Below, piece by piece: positions 1 through 11,914 of a stretch of DNA of 64,000 nt. This DNA comes from Plantago elongata (Eukaryota > Streptophyta > Magnoliopsida > Lamiales > Plantaginaceae), in the NCBI GenBank assembly GCA_036897095.1, contig JAYMSP010000027.1:51012-115011 (forward strand), given 5' to 3'. Position numbers and translations under genes: made by a program. Within the stretch, counting starts at the first letter, position 1. Every line of letters begins with the position of its first letter. The notes under the pieces are model-generated. The model made no database searches and was not told the DNA's origin. It saw only the letters and a program-made list of their open reading frames with translations.

Positions 1-14
1 TAAAAGGAGAATCA

Positions 15-994
15 TTACTCATTTCCAGAATGCATCCGCATAGGATGGTAGTTTCCAGGAGCAGGAACTCCATTAACAATGTGACAGTTAGATGCTGCAT
101 AGGCCATTGGATCAATATGAGGGCGTCCTGTAGCATGAACCGGAGGCTGCATGGCAGGGTATCCCATCGGTAAGTTGTTGACTGCACTGTAAACAAGCGG
201 CATTGAATAATGATACATAATATAGCAATAAACAACAGAGTCTATTAATACATTAAAATGGGTGTGTTTGCAACACAATATAGAAAAATATTAACACAAT
301 ATGTTTGCACTAGGAAATTCCAATGTAAAAGGTCGACTTACCAGGCATTGGATGAATTCCATTGTGCATTGGGGCTATAGGAACTTTTGGAGGCACAGGA
401 TACTTCATTATATCATACTGATGCTGAAGCAGGTTGTTGAATATGACAATCTGCTTCTTCAGTTTGAGCCTTATGTAGTAGGCACGAAAAAAGTCAGCGT
501 TTTCTTCTTCTAATTTTTGCCACACTGCATTGAGAAAATATAATCATCGGCAAGGGGCACAGATAGAACATGAAAGTAGTTCAATAAGTTGAAGTTACCT
601 ACCTAATGTTGTGAACCCAGGATCTAATTTAGCATGATTAAGTAGAGTCTTTACAACTTCTTCTTTACTCATATACAATTGCAAACATCGTTCAATCAAA
701 TTCTGAACCTACAGCAGATACAGGTTCCAGAATCAATAAAACAATGCAGATTACAAGATTCCTGCCTAGACTTGAGGGAAGAATGTAAATGAAAAATATT
801 ATCCTCACGAGTTCAATATCCTCACGGGAGATTTTTCTGTTGTCATTACTTGTTGCTGAAGCTGAACCAGAGTCAAGTATAGAAGTATCTACGGCATTGT
901 TTGGCAGCTCCGTGTGGGAGTCATGTGAAGCATGATTCGGCTTTACGTCGTGAGAGTTTTGCTTACCCTGTATAATGATTTTCACGCCATCCAT
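15..994 (-). CDS. Plant-specific protein of unknown function, PF09713/TIGR01589 (A_thal_3526) domain
   Basis: Four coding exons read on the minus strand: 994-809, 708-603, 524-342 and 181-15. All junctions are GT-AG and in frame, giving about 213 residues. The ATG at 994-992 opens a polar Ser/Asn-rich N-terminus of about 60 residues. Exons 2 and 3 hold the family domain, with recognisable stretches QNLIERCLQLYMSKEEVV and VWQKLEEENADFFRAYYIRL, a helical block found in plant proteins annotated only as plant protein 1589 of unknown function. The C-terminus is rich in Pro, Met and His. A likely 5' UTR intron runs from 1957 (donor) to 1013 (acceptor), with the leader exon near 1958-2300. The biochemical role is unknown; the family match rests on memory of the motif. 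Confidence 0.82.
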
Positions 995-2320
995 GAAAGA
1001 AAAGTGAGTAAACTGTGATTACTTCCAAAAAATACATAAAACGTTATTTGAAAAGAACCAAAGATAACTCTGTCCTAAATTCATTTTCCAATTATGGGAC
1101 AAACTCTTAGTATCTCATTATGAGCATAAATTGCAACCTCTTACCAAATATTATTTCCTCATTTTCCTGAAATGTCCTAGTCACTGATGAATGGTAGAAA
1201 AACGAGAGACTTATCCATACATAAACTGGCATAAAACCAACTTGTGCATACTTTAGGAATTAAAAAGTGCACAAAAAAATTGCATGGACGAGTACCAAAA
1301 CCTGTGAGTTCTTCATTTTAGCTAACAGCAAGCAGATGGTGGTTCTCCATGAATATACTCACTAGCAAGCATAAGCTCAACCAGGTGCCAACTTGAAAAC
1401 AAACAACCAACAAAACCGATGCACGCCTCCACTTTGGAAAGAACACCAGTAGATTAGAAGTCTTTCCAACCACACCCTGATGCCAATGAAAAGAAATCAG
1501 CTACAGCGTCAGATTACTGCAGTAACTTCACACCTTGAACAATGTGACAGTGGAACCTTCCAAAAACACATGCTCAGAATACAATCAGGAAGTTCATAGT
1601 AATACGACAGGAATGAAGAATGTCAGACACAAATTCCTAAGATTAGCGGGACATGTAAAAATTGCAAAACTAGTATATGTATCTGCTTAAGTGGCCAGTT
1701 TAAGGCAAAACAGCAAACTCAAGAAAGTATACAATCACAATCAATTGCTTACAAATGGTAAAACCAAAGACTGCTTATTTCTCCTATATTCTCTCAACAG
1801 ACAAATCTCCTTCTCCAACCATACCTCACAAAACTTTACTGTCAACAGGAAGTAATGCCATAACTCCCACTTGTGAACAGACTGTACATACAATCATAAT
1901 AAGAAAAAGTACAAGAAAATAACCTCAATAAAAAAAGAAGAGCCAAAAAAGATTTACCTTTTCTGCTTTGATTACCACTTGAGAGCTCAAAAGGTCCAAA
2001 CTTTCAGAGGTTATTTCGACAAATTATAGCAAGCAATCGACTTTATATATTAAGGTTAAACAAAATTCATCAAATTACATAAAAAGATGGAAGAAGATGC
2101 ACAAGTCAAGATTTCTTTTTTTATGTATCAGTCTATCTAAAGCTGCATTGTACAGAAGAAGCAAAATTGGGTTTATTGTCAGGATATGCAAGAAGTGTGC
2201 AGTGAAGTAGAGTATAGTGTTAAAGAAGTGATTTTGTTAGAGTAGAATCATGGAGGGTTTGCTTTGCTTTTTGTATCAGTAATGGTGGCTTTGTTGAATG
2301 AATCTTGTGAAAAGGCTTTA
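995..2320 (-). other. 5' UTR intron and leader of the PF09713-domain gene
   Basis: No coding exon is visible. On the minus strand a donor (AAG followed by GTAAATC, 1958/1957) and an acceptor (CACAG near 1013) would join a non-coding leader to the ATG exon. The leader boundary and transcription start are guesses. Confidence 0.4.
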
Positions 2321-2785
2321 TTGTGGTTTACTAAATTGAATTGTCAACAATGGAGTTTCTGTGTGTCATGTGCTGAATGATAAGCTTGTGTACAGCACAA
2401 TGGAAAGTGAAAGAGAAGAAAATGAAAGCCAAAAGGATATATTTACCAGAGAGCTTACAAAACTGCAACTCCCCTCTTATAATTCCAAACCTTGCTTGAT
2501 GCTGGTTAACAGTACTACTATACTAACTAGTACTGACCTGTTAGTACCGACCCGGATATCTTAGACTTAAATGTGTGAGTCATGTTAATTGTATATATAA
2601 TCATGTAAGTCGAAAAAAATATAAAATATACGGTGGCATTAATACAATGCCATAGTAATAAATTTTGGTAAAAATAAAAAATCGACAACGTACAAAAATA
2701 GATTCTTGAAATTGACTTAGAGGTTACACAAAACTTACTTATACACCACATTAATTGCAGTGTCAGTGGGATTACAATCTTCATC

Positions 2786-4130
2786 TAAAACCAACACATT
2801 CAACCCACTCTGGATAATGCAATATAAAGTTGTCCATGACTGAATACTGGCCTAGGAAGTTAAAGGCCGACGTGAGCTTGAGATTGGCCTTGATTTGTGT
2901 TGATGGTCATGGCGTAGCAAACAAATATGAAAAACTATCTCCTCTGGAACTTAACTGGAAATTTGGTGAGGTCGGAGGGTGTAAGTAGCATACGTGCTAT
3001 CAAAACCTTTTTGCCGGCTTTCTTACCAGCTATCATCCTGGCCTGCATGACTTTGTCCTCAAATGTAAGTCACGACCAGTCTGGTACCATTATATAATTC
3101 AGCTGTCTGATCTATATTCCTCAACAACATGATTGAACACCCAACCTTAAGGCGAATACAGTGGTTCGGGATGCCATGTCCTAATGGGGTTAAGGAACTC
3201 AGTGGAATACACATCCTCGCGGTAGACTATGTCATCTTCAGCTGGACATATGCTATCGGAACTCAAGTACTCATGTGAGTCACCGAGCAATATCGACATG
3301 ACATAGTCATTGATCTCATCAACGATGTCATTGGTCGGAGCTAATATGGTACGGTCCTGAAAATAACGGCCATCTCCAATATGATCAAGGAGGGAGGGGT
3401 AGGTGCTTCTGACCATTGTGGCATTGGGATCGGTTGCATCGCGTATGAGTATATCATCGAGGAGCTTGAACTCAACCACACCATCATTTTGAACGCCAAC
3501 GTCACCATTCCGACACGCAACACCAATCGGCGAACTCCCTAATCTCTTCAACTTTATGTGTATATCCACCAGCCTAAAACATAGATAGAGCAATACCACA
3601 AAATAAATATTTGAATATGGTTCATAGGTACGATGCTATATAAAATGATTGAACATAGAGATATGTACTAACCTGCAGGCGTATATTCTTCGTAAGCTTC
3701 AGTACTTCACATTGAAGCCATATGGAAGACGATGAAGACAAAGATGCATAAACAATGTCTTGCCTACTGCCTTTTGGTATGACATGCAATATCTGTCTAA
3801 AGTCTTCGTCAAATACAACTACCTTGTCACCAAATGGCAATGTAGAGGGATGGCCGCCAAGTCCTCTAATAACATCTCGAAGACTCCTATCAAGTGCGTC
3901 AAAACAGTACTATTAGTCATAGGAGCTTCATCACATATGATCAACATATCCTTCAGCCACATGCGAAGGTGACACATGCTTTGCGAAAACATATTTCTTT
4001 CGTGCATAGCACTTTTGATTGTATGAAGTTCATCAACACTTTGTTTCCTTATTGATTCATGTTTACTCAACAACTCGAAGACACACGAAGTATATTCGGA
4101 TTCAGTGTGATCGAGTTGTGTCGCCACATC
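2786..4130 (-). pseudogene. Decayed Helitron helicase (PIF1-like) fragment
   Basis: Read on the minus strand, successive frames carry blocks of the Helitron/PIF1 helicase in correct N-to-C order. CDEAPM (Walker B region) lies in 4127-3819. FGDKVVVFDEDFRQILHVIP and KGSRQDI lie in 3840-3622, where functional copies usually have GGDFRQ. A segment with TILAPTND and VDEIN lies in 3599-3147. The terminal block VCYAMTINTNQGQSQAHVGL, followed after one stop by LPRPVFSHGQLYIALSRV, lies in 2921-2786. Frame changes and stops separate the blocks, so no full protein can be made. The Rep endonuclease domain and the Helitron 5' TC and 3' CTRR ends were not found. It is an old transposon relic upstream of the first gene. 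Confidence 0.8.
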
Positions 4131-4139
4131 AAGGTTTTG

Positions 4140-4990
4140 AAGTGATACACACGAATTAAAGTCGATGGAGAAAAACTCCTCCAGTTAGTAGTTAATTAAT
4201 ATTTGCATTATTGACACCTTTATTTGATTATGACAATTATAGATTACATCCTTATCAAAGCTTTTCTGTAAATGGCTTCTGAATGCTTTGTCAAGTACAA
4301 TTTAGTTATCATCGCTTTAGGTATGACTGAATAAAAATCAAATGGAAGCGCCCTCAAAACAGCTACATCCATACTAATCTTACTTAGAGCACTGCAGCTG
4401 GATATATAAAAATTAACGAAAGTCAAGCGCATGTAGCAACCAAAGTATATAATATGTAATCATAAGTTGACGTATTGTAACCCTACCTCAAACAGTATAT
4501 GGCCCAATATTTCTCTCCATGTTTAGAAACTTTCGCTCCAATGACTGCTAGAACGTCTTTTGGCAACTTAAGTAGCTTCATAACGACTTTGGTCTTGTTT
4601 CAAAATGTTAACAATGACTTAATTCTTATATAGCAATGCGAAAAAATAAATATGGACAAAATTGCAAAGGAAATAATCTTGACACCATAAGTTTATTAAC
4701 CTAATTAGTTGAATAAAATTTAGAGAAGATAATCTGGATATCATGATGGTATTAGTATCTTGCAGCTTAATCGGATATAATATTTCGTGAAAATTTAATT
4801 CGCTTCTCTTCGAACGAATAAACCCTTTGGCAGCTTGATCACCTTTATCGTTGTTGACGGCCGAAAAAATAATAAAGCGGATGCAAATGGAGCCATCGAA
4901 CTTATATAGGTTCATAGGGTCACATATATGGTAATTTTAGTTTTACTTTAGTTATATATTGTATGCATAATTGGTGCATAATTGTAGTCA
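4140..4990. other. Gene-free AT-rich stretch, possibly more of the Helitron relic
   Basis: No convincing exon is visible. A 98-codon open frame at 4915-4619 (-) shows no motif I recognise. Its position next to the helicase relic allows, but does not show, that it belongs to the same element. Confidence 0.3.
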
Positions 4991-4991
4991 A

Positions 4992-5472
4992 TATTAACAT
5001 GGTCTTTTCTACGGCCAGGCAGGAATTCGCCCTGCCTGACAATATGCAAAAAATTAAAAAATTAGCATATATATTCCGTTAGATTTCAAAATACTAAAAT
5101 AAAAAATAGGTAATTCTAAAAAAATATTGTTTTATTTTTAAAAATATTTTAAAAGGTAAATTTAATTTTTTATTAATATTTGTATTTTTTTAATTTAAAA
5201 ATTAGTAAGGCGGAAGGGCGATGGGGCATCGCCAAGGCGGTAAGGTGATCGCCCTATCACCATATGAATATTTGACTTAGAAAATTTAAATATTGATTAA
5301 AAAAATTCAAATTTACCTTTTAAAACATTTTTAAAAGTAAAAAATATTTTATTTGAATTACCTATTTTTTATTTTAGTATTTTGAAATCTAACGGAATAA
5401 ATATGTTAATTTTTTGCCTGTTGTCAAGCAGGGCAAAGGCCTGCCCGACCGTAGAAAAATCATATTAACATT
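4992..5472. mobile_element. Hairpin (foldback) MITE, about 480 bp
   Basis: The left arm, about 4992-5203, and the right arm, about 5262-5472, are near-perfect reverse complements along almost their full length. The outer segment TTTTCTACGG is matched by CCGTAGAAAAA on the right. An inner segment around 5079-5113 (CCGTTAGATTTCAAAATAC) recurs inverted at about 5364-5396. The short loop holds two GC-rich perfect stem-loops: GGCGATG/CATCGCC at 5217-5233 and GGTGAT/ATCACC at 5244-5261. There is no coding capacity. The arm structure fits a foldback or Mutator-like MITE; target-site duplication length was not resolved. Confidence 0.8.
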
Positions 5473-8076
5473 AATTACGACCAACACTCAAAACAGTAAC
5501 ATAATCAATATACCAAACATAGAGACAATTTCAAATCAATCAGATGAAATACGAAATTATAACTTCATATATTCATTATTTTCTTTATGATTTTTTTATC
5601 ACCAGTAATTAACATAAATACTATTAATTCTTTACCACATATTGACCTCGACTATAAATACGCATACTAAATCGTTTTCATATTTATCGTGTTATCATAA
5701 TGTGAACGCATTAAATTATGAATACCTCAAATTAATGTTCAGATAAACTTTCATCTGAGTAACATCTCTACCAACCCTTACTTTTTAACTAATAAATATT
5801 CCATATATACTTCACTTTTCATTTAATATTAGAAATAAGGTTAGTAAAATAAAGATTCAATCTAGCTCAAAGTATTTTAGCTAGAATTGAAAATAGCAAA
5901 TGTATTTTATATATATATATATATATTAATTATTTACTAAATTAAATGTATTATATACTCTACAAATGTTATATGTATTTATTTTTTATAAATTGCACGT
6001 CATTTACTATTAAAACATCAGAATTATATATTATATATTACAAATTAAATTGAAGATAATTGAGGAAAAACATTGTAAACAAAAGTCATGTAAAAGATAA
6101 AACAATTAAGGACATGTGAAGATAAGAGCAATTAGACAATCTCAAATAGATGTTTGAATAAAAGAACTATGTGTCACATTGGAGTTAATGGTTTTTGCAC
6201 TTTGATTTTTTTTTTATGAGTGTTTTTATACATTCGAGTTTGATGGTTACAATATATATTATATATATATATACACACACCAAATAAATCTTCTAATTTG
6301 AGCCCCCAACTTTAACAAAGCAACATTCAAATCCAAATCAATTATATCAAACTGCTGGGACTCATATAACATGAACTATATAGTTATGGGTGATGTCATA
6401 AACTCTAACAAACTCCTAAAAAAAATTGAAACTTTATTTCATAGCATTATTATATATCTTGGTCCCAAATAAATACAAAGTCAGCCTGACATTGTTATGG
6501 CATTAGATGACTCCAAAATTACTAGACAAAAGAATATAATAATTTATTTATTTTTAGGATATTATAAATTTTTATTAAGTATTATTTTAAATAATATTCA
6601 ATATCGTAAAATTGATAATTAAGGCCCTCTGAATGCTATAACGCCCATGTCGCACACCTACCGAACTATCTAAAGCTGTTCTAAATTCAGCTCACCTTGC
6701 CTCACGCAAAGGATAAAAATATCTAACTTTACGATTATATGTAAACATGATAATTGGTGGTGGAGATCGATGTCCCCAATCACCCCTCCAACAAAACACA
6801 ATCTTAATTAGTTGCGTTTGTATCTCAAATTAACACCTCTATTTTTTCAAAACCAGGGGCGAGAACCTTAGCAGACATTGGTTTTAGACTTTTAGTACGA
6901 TGAGAAGAGTTTAACCATCAATGTACGTAATCAATCATTGCATTATTGATTGTGCAACATGGGCAGGTAAGTGAGGTACGTAGTAGTAGCTAGATATCAT
7001 ATCATATCATACTTGGCAGGCAGAGTGAGGAGAGTTAGTTAAAACTTGAACATAGAACTGAAAATGAATGAGAGTTTCTGGTCTGGAATCTTCGGTTCAA
7101 TTCACACCAGAAAGCAGAAAATTGTTAGGAAGCTAGTCTGTCACACATTACGTTACATATTCATCACCAGGTCTGAAAAGAAAACAAAGTATGTATAATT
7201 AAGGACGTGTGCAAAGAACATTATGAGTAGGCCATAGAAACAGATGTTTGAGCAAAAGTTGACATCTCTGCTAGACAAGAACAAGAACTTGACCAAACTC
7301 ATTTATCAGTATTCAGTACTTGGAGAATCATTCATATCCATGGGATTTTTATTTTTCTACTGAGAATTGAAATTAACTAACTACCATTCTTGTTATATAT
7401 GTCCGATCGAGTTGTTCACTTGTTTGCTCTATAAAGTTCCTATATTGTACCAACAAGTAGTAGGTTTTATCCAATCAGATATTGTCATACTGACAGTGCC
7501 CTATGATATTATCTGCTAAGACAGTCCATTATCCATGTATGCTTGGAAAATTTTATTTTAGATATACGTAGGTGAGAGTATTAATTTGGGTACACTATTG
7601 CAACTACTTATTTAATTGAAGAACTTTGATTAATTTTTCGATTGATTTAATGACGTGGTCGTTGAAAGTTCGATTTTTTCTCAAAATTCGTATTTGACCA
7701 GTATTTAAATTATATTTTTGTATTTGAAATTTAAATATGGGACACGTGTTGCATCCACGTTAATTTCCAGTATAAATTCAAATATGGAACATCCGATTTG
7801 AGGTTAACTTGAATTACGAATTACATGCAATATGTCCATATTTGCTTATAAATTCTCATTATTATTAATAACTCTTCAATAAATTTTATACAAAATATTA
7901 TTCATTTTGAAGAATCGTACCCATGAACTCTTAATTGCATAATATCTCATCTTCACCCAATTACGAACGCTTCTACAGGTATTTAGAGTTATGAAGTAAA
8001 CAACATAATAAAAGATAAATAAAGATTCTAGCCTACCTTATTATATTTGGAGAAAATTTAATAAATTCATTATCTA
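5473..8076. other. AT-rich intergenic DNA with TA microsatellites
   Basis: No exon is visible on either strand. Simple repeats include a run of TA units near 5909-5927 and mixed TA/CA near 6251-6282. Confidence 0.6.
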
Positions 8077-8079
8077 TTA

Positions 8080-8211
8080 GACTATGTTCTTTTCAACTTA
8101 AATTATTTAGTTTAGTTTAGTTAAATTCAGTTCAATTCGACGTAGTTATAATTTATATGTTACTTTAGTTAAATTTAGTTTAGTTTATTAAATGTCAGTT
8201 AAGAGAATGTC
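8080..8211. mobile_element. Tourist-like MITE, copy A
   Basis: The terminal inverted repeats start GACTATGTTCTTTTCAACTT on the left and, read inverted, GACATTCTCTTAACTGAC on the right. They are flanked by TTA on both sides (8077-8079 and 8212-8214), the 3-bp duplication typical of PIF/Harbinger elements. The inside is made of TTAGTTTAGTT/CAGTTCAATTC motifs shared with copies at 33.5, 49.0 and 52.3 kb. Confidence 0.65.
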
Positions 8212-8472
8212 TTATTCAGTTATTCTATTGAGGTTTGCATTTGATGATTTTTTGTAGACGGCTATCTGACTATCTCAAATATCGAATGATATATACCCAG
8301 TTGTGTAACGTCGGATTGTAACCAAATACTTAAAAAAAGAATACAGTCTTATTCAGTTATTCTATTGAGGTTTGCATTTGATGGTTTTCTGTAGACGGCT
8401 ATCTGACTATCTCAAATATCGACTGATATATACTCAGTTTTGTAACGTCGGACCGTAACCAAATACTTAAAA
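8211..8472. repeat. Tandem duplication, two copies of about 125 bp at a 137-bp spacing
   Basis: Copy 1 (8211-8335) and copy 2 (8348-8472) both begin CTTATTCAGTTATTCTATTG and end AACCAAATACTTAAAA, with only a handful of substitutions between them. The first copy abuts MITE copy A. No coding content was seen. Confidence 0.85.
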
Positions 8473-10070
8473 ATTACTACTATCATACTCATATCGACCA
8501 AATAAGAAGCTGTATCAAAGTGATATTGAAACGGGCGAATTGAACTGATGATTTACCCAAGTGGTTCGGTTCATAAGCCAACTTGCGTCTCTCTTCAATC
8601 AATTGGGGGGCTAGGCTATATAACTATTGCGGTCCCAGATACCTAAATCTTTGAACTGATCTTTTGATTAGGAGGTGGTGATATGATACAAATTGACTTA
8701 TTATCTGGACCACCGCTCAAATTCGCAATCAACATACTATCTCCGTAATTAATTGTATCAAAAAATTTCGTTTTACGTAACGGAAAATTTGGTATGATTT
8801 ATATTGAAATAGATCCATCTCTAAATTTATGAGCATGATCGTGTGCAGTTGAAATTGGCAAAAGTAGAAGCTATACGGCGAGGCTCGGTGCTTGGTATTG
8901 CAAATTGCAATCATGGTTTTATCCACTGCCCATTGTTTCCCTCATGCAATGTTTACTTTTCTTCCTTCCTTGTTCATTATTAATTGGATTAGTACTCCTT
9001 CGATCCTTAATTTGCCATCAACTTCACTCTTACTTTCCTGTAAATGGAATGAATTTACTCCATGTTCCTCGTTACAGTCTGCCACAAAATTTCAAGTTTT
9101 TAATAAGCTGTTTGGATGGCATCTTAAGAGGATACGAACTTTAGCATATATAATATGAACTAAATTTTTATTGAGGTATAAAAATTATATTTAAAATATA
9201 ATTAAAATTGTATATTATTATGATTTATAAGCTTGTTATATGTACCGAGTTGAGCGTGAAATGATTTGTGTAGAGGCTATCTAGGTTATAGAATTGATTT
9301 TAGGGTTATTAGATTGATTTAGGTTTGTTATGGCAGATGGGGAAGTGAAGTGGAAGAGAAAAAAAGTAAAAAGCGGAGATTAAAGTGTGGATTTAAATTG
9401 GAAAAAGTATATTAAAGTTAGTTTTCAAGACCGACAGAGACCTCCATTGAAATTGACCAATTATTGCAAGCCAAAATACATAGCTAATTCTTTTTGGAAA
9501 TCAAACCACAGATTTTTAAGAATTAAACTTGTTCCATCATTTTTTTAAAAAAAATTTACGACTTGGTTAAACATTTACTTGTACATGTATAAGTGAGACC
9601 AAAAGTGTTTGGAAAAGACGGTTATTGATAGTTGGTGTGGGCTTTCAACGGTGCGACTAAATGATTTTGGTTCGACGAATTAGTATTTAGGGTATTAAAA
9701 TGTATAAAACCGAACGAGCCTAAAATGCCACAATAGTTGAACGATTGTTGTTTATTAAGTGTATCGAGTGAATGATGTTTGAGATAGAATCTTTATTAAG
9801 TGTATCTTAATTAATAAAAATGCCACACTCTTTATTAATTAAAGTGTATCTTTCATCCTCCAAAAGAATCTTGTTTCAAGAGTTTTTTTAATGCAATATG
9901 CAATATAATTTTATTATTAAGTGGTGATGTTTGAGATAGAATTCCAGTTCAACTGAAATTGAATTGTTTTTTCAATTAGAATATTTTAAATATTTTATAA
10001 GGATTTGTTGTCTTAAATTAAAAATTTATTAAGGTAAGTCTAGTTCAATTATGTTTCATTACCATTTATA
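8473..10070. other. AT-rich intergenic DNA
   Basis: No exon was recognised. The segment TACTCCTTCGATCC at about 8990-9003 resembles a Stowaway terminus, but no partner end was found. Confidence 0.5.
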
Positions 10071-10310
10071 CTTCCTTCGTTTCAAATTGCAAGTCTCGCA
10101 GAATCGGACACAAGTTTTAAGAAAAAATTAATATAAGTAGGAAAAAATGTAATAAAGTATGAACATGATTGGAAAATAGTAGAAGAAATAGTGAATAAAG
10201 TATGAGAGCTATGTATAAAATATGAGAGAGACTTTTATTTAAGTAAATGAGATTTTTAATTTGGAATAGCTCAAATAGAATGCGAGACTTTCAATTCGGA
10301 ACGACGGGAA
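10071..10310. mobile_element. Stowaway-like MITE
   Basis: The left end CTTCCTTCGTTTCAAATTGC and the inverted right end TTCCCGTCGTTCCGAATTG pair as terminal repeats, and TA flanks both sides (10069-10070 and 10311-10312). The length of about 240 bp and the CTYCCTYCG-type terminus fit the Stowaway (Tc1/mariner-derived) group. Confidence 0.65.
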
Positions 10311-10312
10311 TA

Positions 10313-11914
10313 TTATATTTGAGTTCAATTTAATTAATTTTTTTTAAAATTACCGTTAAAGAAAATATAGGTACGTGAATTATGAAGTTTAGATAAGTAA
10401 AAATAGGATTGTTGAAATGAATTTAAGAGTAAAATAGAAGGTGAGGAGTGACACATGTTGGGTGTTTGTATTCTAGTACACGTAGTAATGTGTATCTATC
10501 CATTCCATTCCTGCCGGATTCTGACAACTATTCGCCCATTCGCTCCTGCCCGTTCCGTCACGATCCCGGCCGACCCATTTCACACGTGTCAATTTTCCTC
10601 TGGCCGACCGTGGCACCCATCCCACCAATTTCCACTCCTTATTTTATTATTTCAAATATTATAACTAATAAACTAATTAATTAAGTTAATAATCTTTTAA
10701 ACGGTTTGGGATAAAAATAATGCTCCATTTTAATGTACCGAACATTATATTGTATTTGACCATTCTATTGTAATTGAGATATCGTTTGTTGATACATTAT
10801 AATTGATATAAACAACTTAATTAGTCAAACAACACATTTACAAAAACACATAAAATTTAATTCGATATCTGACATAAATATTTATTAATTTAATTCTTTT
10901 TCTTGAAACAGCGTGAAATTTTCATAGTTTAATGTTTATTTTTCTATATTGCTCAAAAGAAAAACCTAATAAGAGCATCCATCAAGCTAATTTTAAGTGT
11001 GACCCACACAAGTTCCCTCAAGCTCATTTATGGCCATGGTTTAATTAAAATTTAAATCGAAAAGGCTTAGCATAAATATCTGCAGTGAGCCCAATCCCGT
11101 TTTTGTCCTTTGATATCGTTCAAGAATTATTGAGTTTGGACCACTTTATATTTTCTTCTTTCTTCACTTCATTTTCAACTAAATTGTTTTATCCTTAAAT
11201 TCATTAAAGTGAGCAAACAACCACTACAGTATTAATTTCATGTTATAGCATTCATTTCAATATGTTCCACTTTCAATTATTCGAAACCAAGGTTAATAGA
11301 TTGCTCATACCGCTAACATGAACCCCCCCCTCTATTTTTAGGCTTACATTTAGATTCGATCATCAAATACTCAACTATTTTTCTTCAAATTTTTAGAAAA
11401 ACAAAAATATTGAATTGATTGATTATATATAAGAATCGGGTGGCTTCCACGTTATAATCGAATATGCCCATTGTTCAAAACATCAGTATGAATGTGTTTT
11501 CGGCTTTAGAGGGTCTAAAAATTCACATGTAAAGTTTTTCCAATAATTCCATAAACTTATATGTTGGCTAGTTGAGACTTGAAAGTTAAAGAAGCATATA
11601 CTCAAGTCCAAATGTAGATTTTGGACCTAAAATGAACCACTACAAAATTGGACTCAGCCCGATCTTTTTGTCCGGGTGAAGTTGTTGAAAAAGCTGCAAT
11701 TGGCTCAATTTGCAAGGAAGCCCATTTACAGTAAGCCCAAACATGAAATTCTTATCTTCCTTTTCATCAGTTAAACCTCTGTACTTTTGTATGGTATGGG
11801 AAAGCTTAAACCCCATCATCAATTCATCATCATCATCTCTTCAATTTCTCAATACCCTCTCCAAAATTTCTTGATTAGTTGGTTCCTCTACATTACTTTC
11901 AGATACTATACAAA
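10313..11914. other. Intergenic region and promoter of the DEAD-box helicase gene
   Basis: No exon is visible. The Met-less open frames around 10448-10684 show no recognisable protein features. The last few hundred bases before 11915 must hold the promoter and leader of the helicase gene; no TATA box was assigned. Confidence 0.4.

Noticed and set aside
4619-4915. Possible Helitron-associated RPA-like protein
   Set aside because: The frame has no visible OB-fold motif; proximity to the helicase relic is not enough.
10448-10684. Overlapping plus-strand open frames rich in Pro/Ser
   Set aside because: There is no start context, domain or splice partner; they sit in promoter-distal intergenic DNA.
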